A stretch of DNA of 64,000 bases. Origin: Aurelia coerulea (lineage: Eukaryota > Cnidaria > Scyphozoa > Semaeostomeae > Ulmaridae). The translations under genes were made by a program, and so were the position numbers. How positions within the stretch are numbered: position 1 is the stretch's first letter; each line of letters opens with the position of its first letter. The DNA is taken from positions 25,111,501-25,175,500 of the forward strand of contig CM076947.1 of the NCBI GenBank assembly GCA_039566865.1, in the 5' to 3' direction. The notes under the pieces were generated by a model. It did no database searches. It was not told the origin of the DNA and saw nothing but the letters and a program-made list of their open reading frames with translations. Shown in pieces: positions 46,527 to 58,215 of the stretch.

Positions 46527-48254
46527 CTTGATTGCCAGGAAGGTGTCCACTTCTGAAGTTCATTTGAAATCAGGAAATGGAACAATTGGAAAGATCGATC
46601 CTTTGTGCGCTGAGTGAAAAGCAAGACAGACGGAACGTAGGCTAGAAACGACTCTCAAAGCATGTGAAAATCGACTTTGGAGTCGGAATCACAAAGGATC
46701 ATGGCATTTATGGATAATTTTGGCAAGAATAACTGATTTGAAAATAGCCTTAAATATAACTGGTTTATGAATATTGGGGTAAAACAACACGAACAATTCA
46801 CAAAATCTTGTGACTTCAATTTTAGTAAAATGGCCTTTTTCTGGACTCTATGTACTTTAAATAAATCTATGTACTTTAAATCACGTCGGCACCCAGGCGC
46901 TTTCGTTTCCAGGTTTCTCCGGCGAGTTCTCTGCCGCGCCCCAAAAAGCGTTCTTTGCAGTTCTTTCACAATGCATCAAATAGTGTTGTTGTTGTTGGTT
47001 GCCACGAAGCATGCATTGCGTTGCGTTGCGTAGCTTTGGTGGGAGTAGTGAAGACGCTGAAGGAATGCAAGCCACTGTAAACGTGGAAGAAAAAGCTCAG
47101 AGATAGAGGCCTTTCTTAGTGAATGAAGCCTTTTGTGAGTATATTGGTATTTCAACATTTCTTGTACGTTTTAAATACATTTTTGCGTTCTCAGTTGTGT
47201 TTTTAGACCGGATAATAAGATGAGGAAGGGATTCGCCTTTGCAGATGCTGGATATGGCCTAAGTTTTTCTGGACCATGCCAAAAAGACGTAGCTACTTCA
47301 AAAATATATTTGATTAGAATGTAGGATTAAGTAGCCTGCGTGTGCAGCACGTAGGCTAAGAAAATAGATGTTGATTCTATTTCTGGTGGTTGTGGTTTTG
47401 AAGAACAGGAGAAAGAAACCTATTTTCCTAATGTGTTATTTTTTGTAAATGAGAAGATTCCAATTGTTCTGAAGGACACCCAGTGGCCAAAGTTTTAGGC
47501 CATTAGAATCAAGATGTCAGTTTTTGTGGGGTTGTTTAGGGTCAAATGCACTAGAGAGCGGACACTGCTTCCAAGGAAAACAACAGTGTAATGTCAGAAC
47601 TGATGGCTGCTTAGCTTATTAGACTTATTAAACGATAGCACTTGAAATCCTATCATCAGATTGGATAATACAAAATTTGATCATGATTCAAACTGATTCC
47701 CACTTGTAAGAGGATGTCAAAATATCTTTAACATGACTTAAAGGCAAACTATCATGGCGCTGATTGGGTAAATAAGACAATCCAAAAGAAAGGAATTAGG
47801 CAAGCTTCAGTTATTTCAGTTACCACAGAAATAAATTCGATGATAAAGATAAGAATCTTTTTATTTGGGAATGAATCCATGACTCCAGCGCACAAAGGAT
47901 TGATGAATACAAACCCATAAGATCTTTTGTTATTGATTTTATCTGAAGATCTGGCCAATCACATCCATGACAGTGTGCCTTTAAATCTGCAACAAGAACC
48001 GGTTATCAATGTATTAGTTCAGCTGATTATTTATAGAGGCTGCTGTACGCCCAAACCGCTGCTGGTTCAGTAAGTATTTTTTTCTTCAATCTAAAACTGA
48101 TGCATTTTCAATCTATAATTGGTACACTACAAAATTAAAACTTTGGGAATCCTTTGAGAAGTTGTTGCTCTCTGTTGGGAAGATTTTTGGTGCACCCCCC
48201 CCCCCTGAACAGTGCTCTTGAAATTGATTCTCATTTCATATTTCTCTCTTTCAG
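46527..48254 (+). other. Upstream region of the STELLO-like gene
   Basis: A GC-richer patch at about 46880-47060 (TCCGGCGAG, TGCCGCGCC, TGCGTTGCGTTGCG) could be the promoter. A candidate 5' UTR exon ends at 48069 with a strong donor (TTCA followed by GTAAGTAT). Joined to the acceptor at 48254 it gives an in-frame TAG upstream, so translation would start at the ATG at 48297. The two placements are inference from splice motifs. Confidence 0.35.
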
Positions 48255-48296
48255 AGCAAAGTGAAGAAAAAGACATCATTTAAACCAGTGTCAGTC

Positions 48297-51200
48297 ATGC
48301 AATACCTGACGTCAAAAACTAGCTTACTCACATTTGTAATTATCTTGGCTTTGGCCCTTGTGATGTTATGGTTCAAGTACAGCAATGGTTTGACCACCTT
48401 GATTCACCAGAGAGCAATGTGGGAATTCCAGTATCAAAGTTTACTGCATGATTTTGAAACATACAGTAAAACAGTGAGTACTAACAACTACAGTTTTGTA
48501 TTTTTTTCTTATATTTTTTGTTGTACCAGCACCTCTAAGGGGACCATTATGGAATTAAGGTCATCTTGACCTTTAATGCTATCCCTGCCACTGTAATTAG
48601 GGGTGTTTCCCTTTATGTTTTTTAACCTTAACTTTTGTATTGTATTTATTTTTATATCATAAAACTTGTAGATATTTTAATTGTGGCAAATGATACATAC
48701 ATACAAAGTATATCTATTTGCAAATACAAAAAAAACTTGATACTAAATTTGGTTACTAAGAATTATATACTATGGAGGAGGCGGACACTAAGGAACAGAC
48801 ATATTTTTGGCACACTGAGGCCTTTTGAACCTCATCAGACTCTGATGAGAACGTGGGTTCAAAAGGCCTCAGTGTGCCAAAAATTGTCCGCCTCTGCTCA
48901 ATGACAAGATGAGTGTAATATGAGAGTCCTTATGGAGTGAGGCTAAGAAGTGCCCCCTAAACAGGATTGTTTTTTTACTCACGAGATACTGTACTTTATT
49001 TGAAAAGACACTCTTCAATGTCCTTTAGTGTCAATTAAGGTTACTGTAACCCTTCAGACAAAACATTTTCAATTTTTCCTTTTTTTTCATAATCTGATTG
49101 ATTAAAGGGGCTCTGTCGCCAAACAATAAACAAATCCATAAACTCGCATGTGTCACCAATTAGCTATTGTTTTCTGCAGTTTGTTTGGTGGCTTCACCCA
49201 AGCCACCAAAAAGTGACCGTTGAAAATATATCCAAGCAATCATAGAAGATATGAATGTTTGGTTTGTTCTTTAAGTACAATGATTTATGTCCAAACAGCA
49301 ACTTTCATTTGAAAAACTGTGAAAATCCTGTGTGATATCACCTTTCAAAAAACTGCAAAAATCATTGTTTTGTTGACATTTAGGTGAAGGAGCCCCTTTT
49401 ATAAGTATTTGAGTACTGTTTAAACAAACTCACTTCCAAATATAGCTTTTTTCAAATATTCTTTTCAGATGACAGTGAAGTCAAGTAAACTTGATTTCAA
49501 GACAGTGAAAGAGCAGAGGAAATTAACAAAGAGCATCGACTGGAGCAGCCTCCAACCATTGCCAAAGCCTAAGAAGGAAGATATGCATGACAAATGGATG
49601 GTTGTAACAACCATAAGTGCACCAACTGATGATATAAAAAAATTGGCAAAAGTAGAGGGCTGGAAACTGCTTGTTGTTGGTGACAAAAAGACTCCAAAGG
49701 AATGGCAGTAAGTGATATTTTCTCAATAGTTTCCAATGCAAATTTTGTTTCAATTTGTGTTTTACACAACTTAAAGGGTATGTTTCAACCAGCATGCAGA
49801 AACAGACTCTTCATTTTTTCACTTTGTATCATGCCAAGCATGCCAATTCTTGTTTTTTCATACAGCTGTTCACAGTTTTCACAACTGGCTGCACATGCAA
49901 CTATTAGCTAACACTCTGATGCACGCTCACTTTGAGAGGAAACTATTCCATATATTTGTAAAAATACAGAAATTGATAAGATAATATAAGAATTTGGCCC
50001 AGGTACATACACCTAGTTTATTGCTATCAAACATTGTTTGAAGCTTCCGTAATGCACAACAGAATTAGTTTTCCCTACTCATAAAATTGAATGGCTAAAG
50101 AACCTCAGAATGTCAGATTTGTAAATGATTTTAGTGAATATACCTGCCTTGTGCAGTGATGGACAATTTACTAATTTTGGGGTAAACTGTTATTTCTGTT
50201 GAAGTGCATTGTTTATTCCCAGTGTTCCAAGGCAAGTTGTAAAATTGGGGGCAACTGCACCCCCTTGCCCTCCCCCAGTGTTTGCCACTTGTCTTGTGGG
50301 ATTTTGTCAGTGTAATGAGGGTAATTTTGGAAAAATGATGCAATTTTAGAGGTGGATCTCTTGAATGTTGGGATCTCTTTGTTTTAATCATAGAAGGAAA
50401 ATATAACAAAATACAATTGACAGTAGACTTGGATTTTCAGAAAATTTGCAGCAGAAAATGTAATTACTCGTTTTTAGTTTCTGTCCTTGGATAGTAAATA
50501 AAGGATGATATTGATTTGGATGAATAACTAAATGATTGAGATGTTCACTTCTTGATATACTGTAGCATAAAAAAGTAACTCTTACAGTTATACCGGGTGT
50601 CCCAAAAAAATGTATACGGATTTAGTTGACTCCAGCAATGTGAATTTAGCTTCAATCAAGGTCTAATCATTCTACAAATGTTCCTCGATAGTTAACTTGA
50701 ACATAGATACCTCGTTTGTTGACATTAGTACTTTGAGAGCAGACATGTTAATCTTGAAAGCTCAAATTTGCCTCTTCCTGCAAACCAGAGCTTTACCCTT
50801 TTGGCCTAAGCAATTTCTTAAGGCACAGCATATAAATCAACGATAGCCTTGATAAAGTTTGAACAATATTAGATCTTTTGTTATTCTGTCTTCCAGAAGT
50901 CACTCCCCAGTCACCCATCATGAAGTTTCTTAATTTTTCATTAATTTTAGTTCTTAGTTTCGATGTTCTTCAGGGATTTGCTTAGGCCAAAAGGCCAAAG
51001 TTCTGGTTTGCAAGTGCACGCAAATTTGAGCTTTCAAGATTGATATTTCCACTCTCAAATCACCAATACCAACAAACGAGGTATCTATGTTCAAGTTAAC
51101 TATCGAGGAACATTTTGAGAGTGCTTAGCCATTGATTAAAGCAAAATTCACATAGCTGGAGTCAACCAAATCTGTATACATTTTTTTGGGACACCCGGTA

Positions 51201-53833
51201 TATTTGTTGGATATGTTGCTTTAAAACATGGCAGAATTTTGCTCGCCTACTACCAATTCTTCTTGTGGCTAAGATCTGGTAAATAATTGGGTGCCAGTAA
51301 TTCAGTTTTGAGATGCTTCCATCAGAGATGCATATAAGTTTGCATCAGTGATAAAGACAACTTAGGAGATATTTTGTAGACAGGAAAAAGCTTATCACAA
51401 TCTTGTTCATATACATCGTAAAGTAGATAGTTGGAAATTGAATACTTGATTGATGATGGTGTATGATGTGATAGTACTAATTACAGTGATTGATAGTTTT
51501 TCGTGATGTAGGTCGTATTATCAAAAAAAAAACTTCTTCCATGTAGTGCAATTGTGCAAAGATAAACAAGTAAATAAAGTAAAATGTAAGCACTTTGATG
51601 CGAATTGAAATAATCACAACGTTTCGAGCATAGCCCGTTATCAAGCCAACGGGCTATGATTGCTGGCTTCATAACGGGTTATGCTCGAAACGTTGTGCTT
51701 ATTTCAATTCGCATCAAAGTGCTTATATTTTACTTTATTTACTTGTTTGTCTACATCCTATAATGATAAACGTTTATCCTTCGTAGCTCGTCCTGCCTTG
51801 ATGTTTGTTTTCAAACCAGACGTATATAGTCTCTGATTTACCTCCTTTGTTGTTAAACTGTTGTTCTTGTTTACATCGAAGATCTGGAAAAGCTAAACTA
51901 ACACAGCCCTTTTTCGATTCAAAGCTAAGTCGAGTTGGTTTATTGCTCGTATTTCGTTCTATCTGCTCACATATCCCCCACTCTTGAGACAAACAACAGC
52001 CAGCAACTGTACAACTGCTTGGCAACCGCCATTCAACATTGTTCAATATTCAACCATTGCTGCTTAGAATGTAAGTCGAGTTGTTTAATTGCTCGCATTT
52101 CGGTCTTCCTGCTCACATATCCCCCACTCTTGAGGCTAACAACAGCCAAAAAGTGTACAACTGCTTGCCAACCGCCATTCAACATCGTTCAATATTCAAC
52201 CAGTGTGGCTTAGAATGTAAGTCGAGTTGGTTTATTGCTCGCATTTCGGTCTTCCTGCTCACATATCCCCCACTCTTGACACTAACAACATCGAACAATT
52301 TTGCAACTAGCGTAAGGGTTTGCTCGTGTAAAAACATTTTAAAATGAAGAAAACTCCTTACTGACCACTGTTCAACGTTGCTTAACATTCAACCACTGCT
52401 GCTTAGAATGTAAGTCGAGTTGTTTACTTGCTCGCATTTCGGTCTTCCTGCTCACATATCCCCCACTCTTGAGACAAACAGCAGCCAGCAACTGTACAAC
52501 TGCTTGCCAACCGCCGTTCAGCATTGTTTGATATTCAACCATTGCTACTAAGAATGTAAGTCGAGTTGTTCAATCATTCGCATTTCTCTGCCCTTGCTCT
52601 TAGCTCATGCCGCTCTCGATCCCGATACATTTTTTGATTACACGCTAGAGCTTGTTACTGCCTGCTTAGGAAGAAGCCCAATTCGATTTTAAGTCAAGAT
52701 GTCAAATGGTCACTCCTTGGAAACTTTCCACCAATCCTTTCAGCTACGCTTAGGCATTTGCATCGAGCCCATAGTATCTCAAATAACTCCAACATTTTAT
52801 CAATTTCAGTGTTGACAATGTCGTGTATTTGGGCATTAAGGAGCAAGAAGCGCTTGGCTATAACTTTGTGGCCTTAATGCCATTTGGAAATTACGCAAGG
52901 AAAGCCATCGGTCATTTATACGCGATCCAGCACGGGGCAAAACTCATCTACGAGACTGATGATGATAACCATCCTTCTGACGGAAAGCTCCATTTCCATG
53001 AGACTTTCAAGGACTCCTATTACGTATACAGCACAAATCGCTCTGTTGTCAACGCGTATGAGTTTCTTGGGCAAAGCACTATCTGGCCTAGAGGATACCC
53101 CCTGGATATGATCGCTGAGCCACCAGAGTATAATGTTATCAAATGTGAGGGAGCAAAGCCACTCGTCCAGCAGGGGGTTGTCGACGGTGACCCTGATATC
53201 GATGCTATTTTCAGGCTGACAAGGAAAGACAAAGGTGTTCGACTTGATGTTAAATTTGATCGCGATCAAGATGTTGTTGTTTTGCCCAAAGGCAGTCTTT
53301 GCCCGTACAACGCGCAGAACACACTATACGTCTACGACGCGTTCTGGTCGTTGCAGTTTCCCTCGACCGTCAACATGCGAATAACCGATATCTGGCGTAG
53401 TTATTTCATGCAGAGGTTGTTTTGGGAAATCGGTGGCCATCTTAGCTTCTTCCCGCCAAGTGCCTATCAATACAGAAGCGCACATAATTACCACAAAGAT
53501 TTCATTGATGAGAAGCTGTTGTATTACGATTCCGGAAGAATGGTCGACTTTTTGTTGACTTGGAAGCCTAGCCACGAGGATCTGTTTGATAATATCGTCG
53601 ATCTGTCAATCCAGTTTGCACACAAGGGTTTCTGGGGGCCCTCGGATATCCATTTAACAGAGGCATGGCTTCAAGATCTGGTTAGAATCGGTTATAAGCG
53701 ACCAAAGCTAAGCCCACTCAAAGGTGCATGTGCTAAACCGGTTCCAAACACCAAGAAAGAGAAGAAACCCAAAGAACAACCATCGTCGTATCTTCGTGCT
53801 GGAAAGAAACTAGTTAATGTTATTACAATGTGA
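48297..53833 (+). CDS. STELLO / DUF288 family membrane protein, 3 coding exons
   Basis: Coding exons 48297-48473 (within an exon starting 48255), 49469-49707 and 52810-53833 give about 479 residues. A short N-terminus (MQYLTSKTS) is followed by one membrane helix (LLTFVIILALALVMLWF), giving a type II topology as in Golgi glycosyltransferases. The domain starts at KWMVVTTISAPTDDIKKLA, then WKLLVVGDKKTPKEW, FGNYARKAIGHLYAIQHGAK, the acidic YETDDDN (DxD-like), DIWRSYFMQRLFWEIGG, AHNYHKDF, and TEAWLQDLVRIGYKRPKL. Plant STELLO proteins act in the Golgi with cellulose synthase; the function of animal members is not established. The start at 48297 is chosen because the in-frame codons upstream in the same exon lack an ATG and a stop precedes them in the candidate 5' exon. 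The C-terminal tail is Lys/Pro-rich. Confidence 0.9.
49106..49398. mobile_element. TTAA-type MITE, copy 2, 70 bp before a STELLO exon
   Basis: It matches 35259-35542 (AGGGGCTCTGTCGCCAAAC…, GAATGTTTGGTTTGTTC, GTGATATCACCTTTCAAAAA). The left TTAA is intact (49102-49105); the right border is changed (CCCCTTTTATAA). It lies in the intron just upstream of the exon at 49469. Confidence 0.75.
50593..51198. mobile_element. CCGGGTGTCCCAAAA mariner-type MITE, copy 4
   Basis: The 606-bp element has ends CCGGGTGTCCCAAAAAAATG and CATTTTTTTGGGACACCCGG. It is flanked by TA at both sides (50591-50592 and 51199-51200). The long arms pair: GTATACGGATTTAGTTGACT opposite AGTCAACCAAATCTGTATAC, and GGTATCTATG-type segments further in. 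Confidence 0.88.
51560..51757. mobile_element. Near-perfect palindromic MITE, about 195 bp
   Basis: ACAAGTAAATAAAGTAAAAT with GCACTTTGATGCGAATTGAA on the left is mirrored by TTCAATTCGCATCAAAGTGC and ATTTTACTTTATTTACTTGT on the right. The centre contains AACGTTTCGAGCATAGCCCG and its complement. It would form a long hairpin in STELLO intron 2. Confidence 0.85.
51929..52590 (+). repeat. 146-bp tandem repeat, four full units plus a partial
   Basis: The marker GTAAGTCGAGTTG (first unit CTAAGTCGAGTTG) begins units at 51929, 52075, 52221, 52413 and 52560. The spacings are 146, 146, 192 and 147, the longer unit having an insertion. Each contains TCTTCCTGCTCACATATCCC (or a close variant) and ends TAGAATGTAAGTCGAG, which looks like a splice donor in the sense direction. 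The array lies 220 bp upstream of the last STELLO exon. Confidence 0.85.
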
Positions 53834-54272
53834 ACTTCGTAATTGTCTAGGTTTATAATGGATTCCTTGCCATCAAGAAAATACTTAGTTTTGTAAACAG
53901 AATTCTCCCGTGACTTGATACTTGTGGAACACCATGCTTTTATGGGCGGTTTTTAGGATTGTTTGTCTGCATGCACAGGAGTAAAACCTCCACTGTATTA
54001 GTCTACCTGAAAGTTGTATACATTTAGGGAACTGTAACCTAAAGTGTGTTGGCGACTTTTCGAAGTTGAAATTTTATGAAATCAGTTTTGCAAACAGACA
54101 TCTTTGGCGTTTCAGGGCATGGTGTCTGAGAGACTTTTTGAAATTAAAATTTTGTAATCTCAGTTTTCTAAGCAGAATATTCCTGCCTTAAAGACCACTA
54201 CGCTACCAGGGCAGTCTCCACACTATTTATCGACTTACACATCCGCTAAGTACCGCACAGTAATGTCGCGCA
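53834..54272 (+). other. STELLO 3' UTR / downstream
   Basis: It follows the TGA at 53831-53833. AGTTTTGTAAACAGAATTC and AGTTTTGCAAACAGACAT are two related short segments. No canonical AATAAA was found close to the stop. Confidence 0.4.
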
Positions 54273-54438
54273 TAATAGACCATTTTGACATTTAGAAAAG
54301 GGCCTGGGGAGAGCAAAATTTTTCTGGTAAATGGCTGCCACAGTTCAATTTATCGTTGGTGAAAAGCCCTGTGGCAGCCATTTACCAGAAAAATATTGCT
54401 TTCGCCAGATCCTTTTTCTAAATGTCAAAATGGTCTAT
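54273..54438. mobile_element. Short inverted-repeat element
   Basis: ATAGACCATTTTGACATTTA on the left mirrors TAAATGTCAAAATGGTCTAT on the right, followed inward by TTTCTGGTAAATGGCTGCCA and its complement. The total is about 166 bp with a 30-bp loop. Confidence 0.75.
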
Positions 54439-54628
54439 GGGTGTATTTATTGAAGAACTCCAACCCTTAAACACATCCTCGGCGTTTCAGGAATAGTGTC
54501 AGAGTGACGTTCTAAGGTTTTAAATTTTAGTTAAATGGGTAGCCCTCTGTGCTGTAGCATCCAATTGAATTTCTTGATGGCGGGAGCGTGACTTTTATTA
54601 TTGTTGTACAAGTTATCGTCTAACAGTG

Positions 54629-54967
54629 TGCTTTCCGAGTCCCAGGGGGGGTACTTAGTATATTTGTCCGACGGGGATGTGCCGTTTTTAAGGGTATCAT
54701 TTTCACCAATTTTTTCTTGCACAAGGTATCAAAATAAGGCAATTTTTCTAGATTAGGTTGTCAGAACATGTCAAAAGGGGATATTTTGTTAGATTGGGTC
54801 GCTTTTCGGTCAAATTTTCATGTTTTGGAGTATACTTTTCTCCAATCTTTTTCTAGAATGGGTTATAATTTTGAGCGAAAAATTCTGGAGCAGGGTAGAC
54901 AAACATTTTCGTGGGCACACCGTACAAATTTAAGTCAAGTACCCCCCTCCCCCGGGCTCCGAGTACC
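54629..54967. mobile_element. MITE with GGGGGGTACTT ends
   Basis: TTCCGAGTCCCAGGGGGGGT and the right-hand ACCCCCCTCCCCCGGGCTCC followed by GAGTACC are imperfect inverted repeats. The interior is AT-rich and non-coding. Boundaries are approximate. Confidence 0.55.
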
Positions 54968-55284
54968 TTTTCACATTCAGTGTTTCTTTTATTGATTATT
55001 GTGTACTCATTTTTGCAAGAGAGCGCATGTAAGAGACTGTAGGCTCCTCTTTCAGGAAACTAATAGGCAGTTTACGAAACCACGACTGCAACGGCAACGC
55101 ATCTTTTCGCTTTTGTTTCAGAACATCGGCTTGAATAGAGTCCTTGTCTTTCTTGCAAATATGTTTTCCTTGACGGACTATGAAGTTGTCCTTTGCAGTT
55201 GAAGATGCAGGACATGCAAATCTCACTTCTGACGCACTTCAGATTTAGGCCTCGAAAGTAAAACTTACTCGTTTTGAATGTTAA

Positions 55285-55593
55285 AGGTAATGTGTCCATG
55301 TAAGTACAGCGACTTTTCTATTTTCACGTGATATTTCATGTGATCACTTAATCATTCTAAAAAGATAGCCACGTCTAATATAAGCAAACTGATGACTTAC
55401 TTGCGGTTGCGATTCCAGAGCTGAGCCCGGAGTCTCACAGCAGGCAGCCTCGTGAAATTTAAATTCTAGTTTTGCATGTGATCAGTTAAATTCTGCCAAT
55501 CACAGTGTGCTCTTCGAGGCTCTGCGTCAGCATCGTGTCAGCAAATTTTGACAAGAGTGTATACGCAGCTGTACTTACATGGACACAATACCT
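55285..55593. mobile_element. TTAA-flanked MITE, 309 bp, second family
   Basis: The ends AGGTAATGTGTCCATGTAAG and CTTACATGGACACAATACCT are inverted repeats of about 28 bp with one or two mismatches. TTAA lies at 55281-55284 and 55594-55597. The insertion signature is piggyBac-type; there is no transposase. Confidence 0.85.
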
Positions 55594-56356
55594 TTAATTT
55601 TCAAAGAAAAATGATGGTTCTCGGGCATCTAACTGAAGAAGGAGGTTGAATAGTATAAACGGTAGCCTGTAGGAATGAATAGTTTGTTTGTGAGATAAGA
55701 GGGGACGCTGTGTTTGGCGTTACCGTCCTGGTTCGTAATGCAATCAGAAGTCGATGTGACGTCTAGAAACGTTTCTGATTTTGGTTGTCAGTTGCAAAGT
55801 GTTTTTAAGCATAAATTTTAGTACGAAACTAAATAGTGCAACCCAAGTTGTATATGTTTATTGTCCAAGTTGCATGGTTTCTTTATTTTAATCAATTGAG
55901 TCTACAGTTTCGTATAAGCGGTTTCTTGTCAATAAAATGCATGTAGTGTCATATTTCCGAAGATCGCCATGATTTATGATAACCAGTGGACTTGCCCAAG
56001 TCTCGTCCAGTAGTGGGGTAATTTTTTTGGGCAATTTGTTTCGGTATAAGCACGGGAGAGACTTGGGCAATTCCAGGTAACCAGCCATTTGGTTAAGCAA
56101 TCACCATACTCGAATTGATCTATATTTATTCAATATACCTAGTCAACTTATTGTTTGATGATATCCCGAGTGTCTTGCCATTTTGTTTCGAGCTACTTTA
56201 TTAGGATATGATTCATGCACTGATTGTATACCTTTGAACATTATTCTTAGCATACTGTTATATTTCGACCATAGCAAATGCTTCCACATGTAATTCTGAG
56301 CAAGATCACTTCGTTTTTGTTTTGTTTCTATCAAGCATCTGAATGCCCTTATCCTT

Positions 56357-56902
56357 CCAAGGGTGTTAGGACACGAATATTTTGATTACGTATTTATTTA
56401 CCTTGTTTTGATCTTTGTCTTGTTTTTTTCGTCTCGTTTTCTTCTCTGTTTCCGCTTAAACTGATGTGTGCAACTGAACGGTTTATTAGGCCCAAATGCC
56501 TCATGTTATTTGAATATGTCTTCCTTGTATTCCTGTGTCTTAGCGCGCCTTCACAGAAGAAAGGTTTCAAACCGCAATGCCATATTAAATACTTAGTATT
56601 TAATATTTGATAAGTATTTATAATTAGTAATTAGTTATTATATAAGTAGTAATAAGTATTAATAAGTATTTGATATGGCATTGCGGTTTGAAACCTTTCT
56701 TCTGCGAAGGCGCGCTAAGACACAGGAATACAAGGAAGATATATTCAAATAACACGAAGCATTTGGGCCTAAACCGTTCAGTTGCACACATCAGTTGAAG
56801 AGGAAACAGAACAGAGAAGAAAATGAGACAAGAAAACAAAACAAAAATCAAAACAAGGTAAATAAATACGTAATCAAAACATTCGTGTCCTAACACCCTT
56901 GG
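56357..56902. mobile_element. Long fold-back element, arms about 240 bp
   Basis: The left arm starts CCAAGGGTGTTAGGACACGA; the right arm ends TCGTGTCCTAACACCCTTGG. The arms stay complementary inward to AACCGCAATGCCATAT / ATATGGCATTGCGGTT, with only a short AT-rich loop (about 56590-56670). A TCCTT repeat flanks both sides. Transcription would give a hairpin of about 240 bp. Confidence 0.88.
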
Positions 56903-57018
56903 TCCTTCCTCGCGATTTGACCACATTTCATGATTCCGTTAGCCTAGAATTACAGAGAGTTGGCAACTCTTCTTGGTAGCAGGTTGGACAGGACAGAGGT
57001 TCAAAGCACTACCCTTCC

Positions 57019-58208
57019 GATTGGTAGTCAAGCGTGCTTACGGATTTAGTAAAAATGCAATACAGATGGTGTACAGTTATCTAGCAGGTAGAAGGCAACG
57101 AGTCAAAATAAATGGTTCATTCAGCTCTTGGAAAGAAATGAAATTAGGTGTTCCCCAAGGATCAGTTCTGGGGCCTCTCCTCTTTAATATATTTATCAAT
57201 GATATTTTCCTTTTGTTGAATGAGACTGAAATCTGTAATTATGCAGACGATACGACAATTTACTGTTCTCATCAAGAGTTACGGGAAGTTATTTTAAGGC
57301 TAGAAAAGGATACTACTGAACTAAGCAAATGGTTTGAACAAAACTGTATGAAATTAAACGAGGAGAAATGCCATCTCCTTGTACTTGGCGAGAAAGAAAC
57401 TGAAATGTCAATAAAAGTTGGTTCCTCTGTCATTAAAGAGAGTAAAGAAGAAAAATTGCTGGGCGTTGTAATTGACCAAAAGCTAAATTTTAAGCAACAC
57501 GTGAAAATGGTGTGCACAAAAGCAAGCCAGAAGCTACATGCTCTTGCAAGGGCCTCAACGTATATGCCAGAAGAAAAAATTAAGATTGTCATGAGGGCTT
57601 TCGTAATGTCACAGTTTAGCTACTGTCCATTGATATGGATGTTTCACGATAGACGAGTTAACGCAAAAATTAACTCTATTCACGAAAGAGCATTGCGAAT
57701 AGCGTATCATGATCGGACCTCCAGTTTTGAAGAACTGTTAATTACAGACCATTCAGTCTCCATTCATCAACGAAATCTACAGTTGCTTGTCACTGAAATT
57801 TACTGAACAAGAATGTATTTAAATCCTTGTTTTATGAGAGAAATTTTCGCGGAGAGAGAAATACATTACAACTTAAGAGTTACGAGCAACATCTATGCAC
57901 GCAAACCTAGGACTACAGCCTATGGGCTAGAAACTGTGAGTTCCCTGGGGCAAAATCTCTGGCGAGATTTGCCATTGCATATAAAAAAGTCCCGATCTGT
58001 AGGGAATTTTAAAAGGGAAATTAAGTTTTGGAATTTTTCATGCAACTGTAGATTATGTAAGGATTTTATTGTAAATTTAGGTTATATTTAGGTTGATTAT
58101 AATTATTACACATCTTTTGTATCGATAATGGTTGGCATTAATTAGCCTAGTGCTATATACCACGCCAACCTTAAAGAAATTAATTATTATTATTATTATT
58201 ATTATTAT
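57019..58208 (+). pseudogene. 5'-truncated non-LTR retrotransposon with RT core
   Basis: The frame from about 57030 carries AYGFSKNAIQMVYSYLAGRR, GVPQGSVLGPLLFNIFINDI, the catalytic YADDT box, and KLLGVVIDQKLNFKQHVK-like palm/thumb motifs. One in-frame TGA (57804-57806) interrupts it; the same frame then continues with TRMYLNPCFMREIF to 58091. The endonuclease and the first RT blocks are absent. The 3' end is an (ATT)n tract, into which the fold-back element at 58216 inserted. Type: CR1/L2/jockey-like; not classified further. Confidence 0.88.
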
Positions 58209-58215
58209 ATTATTA

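Noticed and set aside
46655..47033. Opposed frames of 104 and 88 codons around a GC-richer patch
   Set aside because: Neither has recognisable similarity or paired splice sites. The base composition is better explained as a possible promoter region.
48261..48296. GTG at 48261 as start of the STELLO-like protein
   Set aside because: GTG starts are not expected in animal nuclear genes. The next in-frame ATG (48297) still leaves a complete membrane anchor.
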